From the NCBI GenBank assembly GCA_012735575.1, contig JAAYGY010000042.1, positions 1-62,801 of the forward strand: a stretch of 62,801 bases of DNA, given 5' to 3'. The notes under the pieces are model-generated. The model had not been told where the DNA came from and did no database searches. It saw nothing but the letters and a program-made list of their open reading frames with translations. Of the stretch, positions 9,437-16,842 are shown piece after piece; the first letter of the stretch is position 1, and each line of letters opens with the position of its first letter. The DNA is from Clostridiales bacterium (lineage in GTDB: Bacteria > Bacillota > Clostridia > Caldicoprobacterales > UBA3941). The translations under genes and the position numbers were made by a program.

Positions 9437-9922
9437 TTACCTCCTTTTTACTAATAATCTTTCTAGAAATCGATTGACTTTGGTACCCCAAAACTCCCTG
9501 GTAGAAATAGGATTAACTAATATTGTATAAAGTCCGCAAAGGTTTCCTCCCCATATATCTGTAAATATCTGATCTCCAATCATTATGGTATTGTTTCGAT
9601 TTCCCCTTATATATTTCAAGGCTCTCCTAAAAGCAAAAGAAAAAGGTTTGCCTCCTTTTGGTATAGCAGAAATATTCAACATCTGAGCTAGCTTTCCAAT
9701 TCTCGAAGGACTACTATTTGAGAATAAAAAAACAGAAAAGCCTATTACCTCTGATTGTTTTATCCACTTCCTCAAATTAGCGCTTATTTCATTAGAATTC
9801 CATGGTAAAATAGTGTTGTCAACATCTATCAAAATGTTCCTATATCCTTTTTTATATAAACTTATCAAATCTATATCATGAATGCTATTATAACTTTCAT
9901 TTGGAATAAGTGCTTTAAACAT
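9437..9922 (-). CDS. yqeG: YqeG-family HAD IIIA phosphatase
   Basis: 161 residues from ATG 9922, preceded by AAGGGGG. The HAD nucleophile motif is DVDNTILPWN near residue 40, motif II is LFSNSSPSR, and motif III/IV is MIGDQIFTDIWGG. These fit the YqeG subfamily, which in Firmicutes is usually found in a ribosome-assembly gene cluster and has been linked to phosphatidylglycerophosphate phosphatase-like activity in some lineages. The substrate here is not shown by the sequence. It is followed after 5 bp by aroE, as in many Clostridia. Confidence 0.88.
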   Translation of the reverse strand: MFKALIPNESYNSIHDIDLISLYKKGYRNILIDVDNTILPWNSNEISANLRKWIKQSEVIGFSVFLFSNSSPSRIGKLAQMLNISAIPKGGKPFSFAFRRALKYIRGNRNNTIMIGDQIFTDIWGGNLCGLYTILVNPISTREFWGTKVNRFLERLLVKRR

Positions 9923-9995
9923 ATTTTCCCCCTTCAACAATTTTTTCCTTAAGATTGTATTATTACAGATATATTAACTGAATGTAAAAAAGCTG

Positions 9996-10709
9996 TCAAC
10001 CAGTGTGACAGCTGTCTATATTAAATTCCTTGCTAAGCTTCATTAAGGCTTTCTTTTCAATTCTAGAAACGTAAGAACGGGAAATACCTAAAATCTGTGC
10101 AATTTCCCTTTGTGTCCTGTTTCTTCCATTGACTAAACCATAACGCATTTCCAAAACCATTCTTTCACGCTTTTTCAACGCAGACTGCATTTTATTATAT
10201 AATTTTCGGATTTGTAGTTTTAATTCAACTTCATCCAAAACACTATCTGTATCCGTACCCAAAACGTCAAGCAGAGAAATCTCATTACCCTCTTTATCTG
10301 TACCAATAGGGTCTTGTAATGACACTTCGCCCCTAGATTTTTTATCTGAACGTAATGTCATCAATATCTCATTTTCGATGCAGCGGGCAGCGTAAGTTGC
10401 TAGCCTAGTGTTTTTTTCAGGATTAAACGTTGAAATTGCCTTTATTAGACCAATAGTACCAATAGAAATTAAGTCATCAACTTCTTTCCCTGTATTTGCG
10501 TATTTTTTTACTATATGTGCAACTAAACGTAAATTATGCTCTATTAAAATATTCTTTGATTCTTCTGATCCTTGTGTGCAGCGTTTAATGTGATAGGCTT
10601 CTTCCTCTGGACTAAGAGGTTGGGGAAATGAATAGCTTCCGGATACATGGGAGGCAAGTAAATAAATGCATTTTAATATAGAAACAATCCCGCTGGCAAT
10701 TGAGAGCAT
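9996..10709 (-). CDS. sigK: Sporulation RNA polymerase sigma factor SigK
   Basis: 237 residues from ATG 10709, with GGAGGT eight bases upstream. Regions 2 (ILIEHNLRLVAHIVKKYANT, then EVDDLISIGTIGLIKA), 3 and 4 (RTQREIAQILGISRSYVSRI) are complete. The short hydrophobic N-terminus (about residues 1-20) matches the pro-sequence of SigK, removed late in sporulation. SigK directs late mother-cell transcription, including coat genes. The gene is whole: no skin-type element or rearrangement splits it. A CATACTAT box upstream suggests SigE control. It stands between the PBP terminator and yqeG. Confidence 0.93.
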   Translation of the reverse strand: MLSIASGIVSILKCIYLLASHVSGSYSFPQPLSPEEEAYHIKRCTQGSEESKNILIEHNLRLVAHIVKKYANTGKEVDDLISIGTIGLIKAISTFNPEKNTRLATYAARCIENEILMTLRSDKKSRGEVSLQDPIGTDKEGNEISLLDVLGTDTDSVLDEVELKLQIRKLYNKMQSALKKRERMVLEMRYGLVNGRNRTQREIAQILGISRSYVSRIEKKALMKLSKEFNIDSCHTG

Positions 10710-10742
10710 TATATGGCACCTCCGTAATAATTGTCGTTCTAT

Positions 10743-10750
10743 ATAGTATG
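10743..10750 (-). promoter_or_regulatory. Possible SigE-type -10 box of sigK
   Basis: The minus strand reads CATACTAT, close to the mother-cell SigE -10 consensus CATACANT, 33 bases upstream of the sigK start. I do not find a convincing -35 at the right distance, so this is a half-match only. SigE control of sigK is established in Bacillus subtilis and would make sense here. Confidence 0.35.
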
Positions 10751-10760
10751 AAGGTGATAT

Positions 10761-10799
10761 AAAAAAAGTGCATATCCCATCCATTAAGGGACATGCACT
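10761..10799 (-). terminator. Intrinsic terminator after the PBP gene
   Basis: On the minus strand AGTGCATGTCCC pairs with GGGATATGCACT (12 bp, one G-T pair, 9-base loop) and is followed by seven T. It overlaps the PBP stop codon at 10798-10800 and separates that gene from sigK. Confidence 0.9.
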
Positions 10800-12477
10800 A
10801 TGGAAGTACTATATTTTCAGTATGAATAATAATTTCATCAGCTATTTCCTTGAAGATCTTTGCTGCTTTGTCACCACCTTCAGACTCTTGGCGAACTAAA
10901 ATAACTGTAACATATTTTGGGTCAACTAATGGAAAAAAACCTGCAAACCAACCATAATATTTAGCATCATCATCTCCTGTTATCTGAGGCGTACCCGTTT
11001 TTCCTGCACTACCTCCCACCCTTTTACTAAATGCTTTCTTTCCAGTCCCGTATTCAGTTACATCCATCATCCATGTTTTTAATTCTTTTGCAGTATTATA
11101 ACTTATTACTTGTTCATGTTCATATTGGATATAATTAAAATTCTTTAAAACTTTACCTGATTGATCAATGATGGCTTTAACCAAGGATAATTCCTTTTTA
11201 ATGCCATCATTAGCTATAATGGTCATCATTTGAGCTATTTGTAAAGGAGATGTCTCTACTTTATCCTGTCCAAGAGCAAGATTTCCAATCCCAGCTCCTG
11301 AATATTGGCTTTTTGTGGGTAGATTACCCGGATCGTTATCCAAACCTATATCTAGAGATTGACCTAGTCCCAACTTATTGGCCATATCTATAGTGGCTTG
11401 TCCACCAACTTGTTGAGCAATATTTATGAATAAATCGTTACAGGAATGAGCAAAAGCCTGTCTTATATTAATTTCACCTAAACTTTGAATGCTAGGATTA
11501 CATTTATATGTAATTCCATTAATAGATATTTTCCCGTTACAGGTATAGGGTGTTTCTCCGGTATATAGCCCTTGTTCTATTCCAACGGCAGCAACAACTG
11601 TTTTAAACAATGAGCCGGGAGGGAAAGCCTTCATTGGTACAGACCAAAGGCTATCCTTATCTTTTAATGCTTGGTAAACATTGTTTTGATCAAAATTAGG
11701 TCTGCTAGCTAATGCTAAAATTTCACCAGTTTGCACATCCACAATCACTCCTCCTGCCCTCTCAATATGTCTGTCTAGGACATCCTCCAGTATTTTTTGG
11801 ATATAGTAGTCTATGGTAAGTTGCACATTATAATGGGGTTGGGGAGATTTTTGCAAACTGTATGTTGTACCTGGTAGGAGCCTGTTTTGGGCATCGATTA
11901 TTGCATCAACCATAACAACATCATCAGAATGAAGATATTTGTCATATTCCTTCTCTATACCTGACTGGGGAGAATGATCGTATTCTCTCAAATATCCAAC
12001 TAGATGCCGAGCTATAGATGTATCATCATATCGTTTATTCTTTCGTAATATCATTAAACCAGGATACTCTCCCTGTTTAATTTGCCTTTCCACCTCCTCG
12101 TTTGGATTAATAATCTCATATTCCACAAAAGACTTATTTTGACTTAAAATCTGTACCATTCTTTCATTATTTACTTCTGTCATCTTGCAAATGGTATCTA
12201 AGAGGGGATTATTGTTATCAAAAAATCTTGGAAATATTAACAAAAAGTCACCTTGCTGCCTTCTAGTCAATGGAATTTTATTGCGATCTAATATATCCCC
12301 TCTTACTTTATGAATAGCTATGGGAAGGGTTCTCTGTTCTAATGCTTTTTTAGAGTAAGTTTTACCTAGTATTATTTGTATATGTGCTAATCTAATTGTT
12401 AATGCAAATAATAGTATACTTATAAATAATCCTAAAAAAACAACCCTTTTACGGGTTGATAAATTCTTCATCTTCAT
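10798..12477 (-). CDS. Class B penicillin-binding protein (PBP2/SpoVD-like transpeptidase)
   Basis: 559 residues from ATG 12477, preceded by AAGGAG. One N-terminal membrane anchor (about residues 10-32), a PBP dimer domain (about 50-200), and the transpeptidase domain with SxxK as GSLFKT (near 288), SxN as SCN (near 345) and KTG as GKTGTP (near 491). It cross-links peptidoglycan outside the membrane and would be the target of beta-lactams. No PASTA domain is present, so it is not a PBP2x/SpoVD of the PASTA type. Neighbouring sigK and mltG suggest growth or spore wall synthesis, but the sequence does not decide between elongation and sporulation roles. Confidence 0.88.
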   Translation of the reverse strand: MKMKNLSTRKRVVFLGLFISILLFALTIRLAHIQIILGKTYSKKALEQRTLPIAIHKVRGDILDRNKIPLTRRQQGDFLLIFPRFFDNNNPLLDTICKMTEVNNERMVQILSQNKSFVEYEIINPNEEVERQIKQGEYPGLMILRKNKRYDDTSIARHLVGYLREYDHSPQSGIEKEYDKYLHSDDVVMVDAIIDAQNRLLPGTTYSLQKSPQPHYNVQLTIDYYIQKILEDVLDRHIERAGGVIVDVQTGEILALASRPNFDQNNVYQALKDKDSLWSVPMKAFPPGSLFKTVVAAVGIEQGLYTGETPYTCNGKISINGITYKCNPSIQSLGEINIRQAFAHSCNDLFINIAQQVGGQATIDMANKLGLGQSLDIGLDNDPGNLPTKSQYSGAGIGNLALGQDKVETSPLQIAQMMTIIANDGIKKELSLVKAIIDQSGKVLKNFNYIQYEHEQVISYNTAKELKTWMMDVTEYGTGKKAFSKRVGGSAGKTGTPQITGDDDAKYYGWFAGFFPLVDPKYVTVILVRQESEGGDKAAKIFKEIADEIIIHTENIVLP

Positions 12478-12531
12478 AATAATCTCCTTAGGATAAAACA
12501 TTTATATATATTATCCCAAGAAGGAAAATTT

Positions 12532-13419
12532 TTATTCTATTATCTTTTTTCTCATTATAGAATAAGGCTTTATTTCCCTATCCAAGGGTAAGTATACTGT
12601 TTGCTGGGGATGCGGTGCTTTTAATATGGGTTGCCTATTCTCATCAAGCAGGGTATTAACTTTATATTCTATATATCCTTCACCTGGGACCATGATTTCA
12701 AGTTGATCGCCTACTTCAAAATAATTCCGCTGCTCTACTTCTACTAGTCCCTGCTCCCTATCATATCCTCTTACCATCCCCACAAAATTATATTGCCTGA
12801 TATAATGACTGTCCAAGTATTGATGATCTTGAGCAGTAGGCTTTCTGAAATAAAAACCAGTAGTAAAAGGCCTATGGCTAGCCTTTTTTATTTCCTCCAG
12901 TGAGTCAGGGTCCATATTATAGCCTTCTGGATCTGAAAAATAAGAATCAATTTCTTTGCGATAAGCTTGAACCACAGTTGCTACATAATAGCTAGATTTC
13001 ATTCTCCCTTCAATCTTAAATCCATTAATACCAGCATTAATTAGCTCTGGAATATATTCTATCATGCAAAGGTCCTTGGAATTCATAATATAGGTGCCTC
13101 GTTCATCTTCAAAAACAGGGTAATATTCTCCAGGTCTTTTCTCTTCAACAATAGAATATTTCCATCGGCATGGATGAGCACATTCTCCTCTATTGGCATC
13201 TCTACCAGTAAAAACATTGCTTAAAAGACATCTCCCAGAATAAGAAATACACATAGCTCCATGAACAAAAGTTTCTAGCTCTAGTGTTTTTGGAGTATTT
13301 TGTCTGATCTCTAATATTTCTTTTAGAGAAAGCTCTCTGGCTAAAATAATACGTCTAACTCCCTGTTCATGCCAAAAATTTGCACTATACCAGTTTGTAT
13401 TGTTTGCTTGAGTGCTCAT
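12532..13419 (-). pseudogene. U32 peptidase-family protein (TrhP/YrrO-like), C-terminal part after a frameshift
   Basis: 295 residues that continue the N-terminal fragment at 13416-13763 in a different frame. It begins MSTQANNTNW, the block that in intact U32 proteins directly follows the first TIM-barrel third. It carries ARELSLKEI, the U32 signature ETFVHGAMCISYSGRC, and the cysteines C-x-H-P-C (GECAHPCRWKY) that bind an iron-sulfur cluster in the family, plus a C-terminal beta domain. Family members of this kind (TrhP, YrrN/YrrO) hydroxylate U34 of tRNAs. There is no ribosome site for the apparent ATG 13419. One missing base near 13425-13434 would restore a 410-residue protein. Confidence 0.82.
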
Positions 13420-13763
13420 GTGTATTGGAATATTGGCATAATTTTGCGTGCCAAAGAAAGAATCCCTGGATCTGAAATAATTACTGCATCAACCTCAATT
13501 TCCGACAAAAATTCCATATATTCTTGTATACCTTTAAAATCATCATTATGAGCAAAAATATTCATTGTAATATAAACTTTTTTTCCTATGGAATGAGCGT
13601 ATTGGATAGCTTTTCTTATTTCATCGTTTTCAAAATTGCCTGCAAAAGCACGAAGTCCAAATTGCTTACCGCTCATATAAACAGCATCAGCACCATAGGC
13701 AAAAGCGACTTTTAGCTTTTCAAGATTACCAGCTGGTGCTAACAGTTCTGGTTTTTTTATCAT
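13416..13763 (-). pseudogene. U32 peptidase-family protein (TrhP/YrrO-like), N-terminal part before a frameshift
   Basis: 115 residues starting at ATG 13763 behind a perfect AAAGGAGGT. It has the family opening PELLAPAGNLEKLKVAFAYG and the AVYMSGKQFGLRAFAGNF block, then ends at a TGA after IMPIFQYT, where homologues continue with an Asn/Asp-Ile-Pro-Ile-His-Met-Ser-Thr-Gln-type stretch. That stretch is encoded in the +1-shifted frame, so a single-base deletion has split the gene. mltG lies 60 bp upstream, as in the yrrL-yrrM-yrrN-yrrO order of Bacillus, though no yrrM methyltransferase is present here. Confidence 0.82.
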
Positions 13764-13796
13764 GTAATACCTCCTTTATCCATATAGAAAAAGTGA

Positions 13797-13821
13797 AGGG
13801 TTCACTTATAAGGTGAACCCT
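13797..13821 (-). terminator. Probable terminator hairpin after mltG
   Basis: AGGGTTCAC and GTGAACCCT form a 9 bp stem directly after the mltG stop codon. The following minus-strand tract (TCACTTTTTC) is only partly T-rich, so termination may be incomplete and some transcripts could continue into the U32 gene. Confidence 0.55.
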
Positions 13822-13822
13822 A

Positions 13823-14941
13823 TTATTCACTCCATTCTCCCTCATACTTTTCCTTATCCTTTAAATGCTGGTCATAATCTGTATTGAATACGTGCTCGCC
13901 AGTCTTTGGATCTTTCAGAACAAAGTATAGATAGGGTTTCTTTGGATCCATAAATTCTTCATAGGGATTAACTGCTGACACTAAGGCTAATCGACCAGGT
14001 GAAGCTATAGGACCTATAGGCAAACCTTTGTTTATATAGGTATTATAAGGTGAGTCTATATTCATTTCTTCCTCAGTTAGTATCCAACGATCCTCATTTA
14101 TAAGAAACTGAACAGTTGCACAAGAGCCTAGAGGCATTTCCTTATTAAGCCTATTATGGAACACAGCGGAAATCTTTGCAAAATCTTCACTCATTCTAGC
14201 TTCTCTTTGTATTACTGAAGCTAATGTTACTACTTCATCCATAGTCATTTCTAATGCTTGAGCTTTTTCTAATACTGACTCATTGTAAACCTTTTCAAAC
14301 TGAACCAACATTTTTCTCATTATATCCTCAGGGCTTGCATCCTGGTATACTATATAGGTATCAGGAAAAAGATATCCTTCTAAAGGTGAAGTGCCTACTT
14401 CTCCCTTTTTTCTTTCCTCTGGTATATCCTGCAGAAAAACAAAATCAGTGAAATTCTCTACTTTCGCCGCATCTATAAATTCCTGTTCAGTAAACTGAAA
14501 TTCCTTCTCTTTTACTAGATATCTAGCAATTTTACGAATATCCCAACCTTCTATTATGGTTATAGTTACTGTATCTGATGCAGCATTCCCTGCTAGAAGT
14601 TCATCCATTATTTGTCCTAGTTCCATATTCCTTGATAATTTGTATTTTCCTGCTTTAAGCTGCGATGTCTTGTTTGAAACATCCACGTACAGCTTAAAGG
14701 CAGTTTTACTACGAATCAGATTGTTATCGTAAAGAATCTGTGATATAGCATCTAAAGATGAACCTCTAGGTATTTCAATTTCCACGAGTTCAGTATTATT
14801 AGAATCTACTGGCATAATGTATTTGCTATATACAAAATTTACTCCCATGTATACAGAAGATATAACTATCCCTAAGCTTATGATGAATATAAGCAATTTT
14901 CTAATGAATCTATACAATAAACCCTTTTCTTTCTGCGCCAT
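13823..14941 (-). CDS. mltG: Endolytic peptidoglycan transglycosylase MltG
   Basis: 372 residues from ATG 14941, chosen because GGTGGAGG lies just upstream. One N-terminal membrane helix (about residues 14-36), a LysM-like region, then the YceG/MltG catalytic domain with EGYLFPDTY, LASVIQREA containing the catalytic Glu, and YNTYINKGLPIGPIASPG. It cuts nascent glycan strands at the outer face of the membrane and so sets strand length. Neighbours are RNase J upstream and a U32 family gene downstream, the same order as yrrL in Bacillus. Confidence 0.94.
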   Translation of the reverse strand: MAQKEKGLLYRFIRKLLIFIISLGIVISSVYMGVNFVYSKYIMPVDSNNTELVEIEIPRGSSLDAISQILYDNNLIRSKTAFKLYVDVSNKTSQLKAGKYKLSRNMELGQIMDELLAGNAASDTVTITIIEGWDIRKIARYLVKEKEFQFTEQEFIDAAKVENFTDFVFLQDIPEERKKGEVGTSPLEGYLFPDTYIVYQDASPEDIMRKMLVQFEKVYNESVLEKAQALEMTMDEVVTLASVIQREARMSEDFAKISAVFHNRLNKEMPLGSCATVQFLINEDRWILTEEEMNIDSPYNTYINKGLPIGPIASPGRLALVSAVNPYEEFMDPKKPYLYFVLKDPKTGEHVFNTDYDQHLKDKEKYEGEWSE

Positions 14942-15048
14942 ATTTATCCTCCACCTGTCAACTTGCTTAGCATTATCTAACCATGCTATTATATACTGTT
15001 CTTTCATTATATATGGCCGTATAGTATTTGACAAGTTGAGATTTTATA

Positions 15049-16713
15049 TTATGTTTCCATAATAATTGGTAGTATCATAGGATTACGCTTTGTTTTTTCG
15101 TATAAGAATACTTTCAAGCTTTCTTTAATTTTATATTTTATTGTGGCCCAATCAGAAATCTGATTTTCTTCACATTGATCTAATACCTTACGAACTACCT
15201 CTTTTGCATCTTCCATCAATTGCTCCGACTCCCTAACGTAGACAAATCCCCTAGATATGATATCAGGTCCTGAAATTGTCAAGCCAGAGGCTTTAGAAAT
15301 AGTTACCACTACTACCATTAAACCATCCTGAGAAAGATGTCTTCTATCCCTTAATACGATATTACCTACATCACCAATCCCCAAACCATCGACTAATACG
15401 CCTCCAGCAGTTACTGAACCGGTAACTTTGCAGGAGTTTGGTGTAAATTCTATCACGTCACCTATATTAAGAAGCATTATATTTTGTCTGGGCATACCAA
15501 GGGATTCTGCTAAATTAGCATGCTGCTTTAAATGGCGATACTCTCCATGAACTGGTATAAAGAATTTTGGCTTTACCAGTGTATGAATTAATTTTAATTC
15601 TTCTTGGCATGCATGCCCTGATACATGGATGTCAGCTAGTGATTCATAGATAACGTCAGCACCCCTCATAAATAATTGATTGATAACTTTAGATATTAGT
15701 TTTTCATTACCTGGTATTGGATTTGCGGAAATAATTACCATATCTCCAGGGGTGATCTCAACTTTTCTATGATCCGATGAAGCCATACGAGATAAAGCCG
15801 CCATGGGTTCTCCTTGACTTCCTGTAGTAATAACAACCATTCTATCATCGGGATAGTTTTGGATTTGATCGATATCGATTAAAGTTCCAGTAGGAACTTT
15901 TAAATATCCCAATTCCATAGCCACGGTCATTACATTGACCATGCTACGACCAGAAACACATACTTTTCTATTATACTTCACTGCAGCATTTATAATTTGT
16001 TGAATACGATGAATATTAGAGGCAAAAGTCGCAACAATTATCCTACCCTTAGCTGTACCAAAAATATTTTCTAATGTAGCGCCAACTATCTTTTCAGACA
16101 TGGTGTAACCTGGTCGCTCAACATTGGTGCTGTCAGCAAGCAATGCAAGAACACCTTTCTCCCCTAGCTTAGCAAATTTAGCTAAATCAATTACCTGACC
16201 ATCAATTGGAGTAAAATCTATTTTAAAATCTCCTGTATGCACAATTACTCCTACAGGAGTATGAATAGCCAGAGCAATGGCATCTGCTATACTATGACTG
16301 GTTCTTATCATTTCCACTCTAAATACACCGAACTTGACTTTATCCCCAGCCTTTACACAATGAAGTTTTACCTTGTCTAAAGAGTGTTCTTTAAGCTTAT
16401 CCTCTATTAAACCAAGGGTTAAACGAGTACCATATACCGGCACATTTATTTCCTTTAAAACATAGGGTAATGCCCCTATATGATCCTCATGACCGTGGGT
16501 TATTATAATACCTCTTATCTTTTCTTTATTTTTCAAAAGATAAGTTATGTCAGGAATGACTAAATCTATACCTAACATATCCTCCTCAGGAAAACTAACA
16601 CCACAATCAATTACGATAATATCATTCCCATACTCTAGGAGTGTCATATTTTTACCGATCTCGTTAACACCACCTAAGGGAATTAATTTTAATGTATTAT
16701 TTTTTGATGACAC
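15049..16713 (-). CDS. rnj: Ribonuclease J (beta-CASP metallo-beta-lactamase nuclease)
   Basis: 554 residues, the standard length. Metallo-beta-lactamase motif HGHEDHIGALPY near residues 73-84, then DSTNVERPGYT and the beta-CASP region, followed by SGHACQEELK and the HGEYRHL motif, and a C-terminal domain. It has 5'-3' exonuclease and endonuclease activity in mRNA turnover and rRNA maturation. Start is GTG 16713, preceded by AAGGAGGAGG. Only one RNase J is visible in the window, so I do not choose between J1 and J2. Confidence 0.95.
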   Translation of the reverse strand: MSSKNNTLKLIPLGGVNEIGKNMTLLEYGNDIIVIDCGVSFPEEDMLGIDLVIPDITYLLKNKEKIRGIIITHGHEDHIGALPYVLKEINVPVYGTRLTLGLIEDKLKEHSLDKVKLHCVKAGDKVKFGVFRVEMIRTSHSIADAIALAIHTPVGVIVHTGDFKIDFTPIDGQVIDLAKFAKLGEKGVLALLADSTNVERPGYTMSEKIVGATLENIFGTAKGRIIVATFASNIHRIQQIINAAVKYNRKVCVSGRSMVNVMTVAMELGYLKVPTGTLIDIDQIQNYPDDRMVVITTGSQGEPMAALSRMASSDHRKVEITPGDMVIISANPIPGNEKLISKVINQLFMRGADVIYESLADIHVSGHACQEELKLIHTLVKPKFFIPVHGEYRHLKQHANLAESLGMPRQNIMLLNIGDVIEFTPNSCKVTGSVTAGGVLVDGLGIGDVGNIVLRDRRHLSQDGLMVVVVTISKASGLTISGPDIISRGFVYVRESEQLMEDAKEVVRKVLDQCEENQISDWATIKYKIKESLKVFLYEKTKRNPMILPIIMET

Positions 16714-16800
16714 TAATATTTCTCCTCCTCCTTATATCTAGATTTCCGCTCAAATCCAATAAACACTATTATACTTTATAAATAAATACAAATCAACCTT

Positions 16801-16830
16801 AAAAAAATACTAACCCCGAAAGGTTAGTCT
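16801..16830 (-). terminator. Intrinsic terminator after the mannosyl fusion gene
   Basis: ACTAACC and GGTTAGT form a 7 bp stem with a 6-base loop; on the minus strand it is followed by ATTTTTTT. It lies 12 bp beyond the stop at 16843. Confidence 0.82.
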
Positions 16831-16842
16831 GTGAAATTAGAT

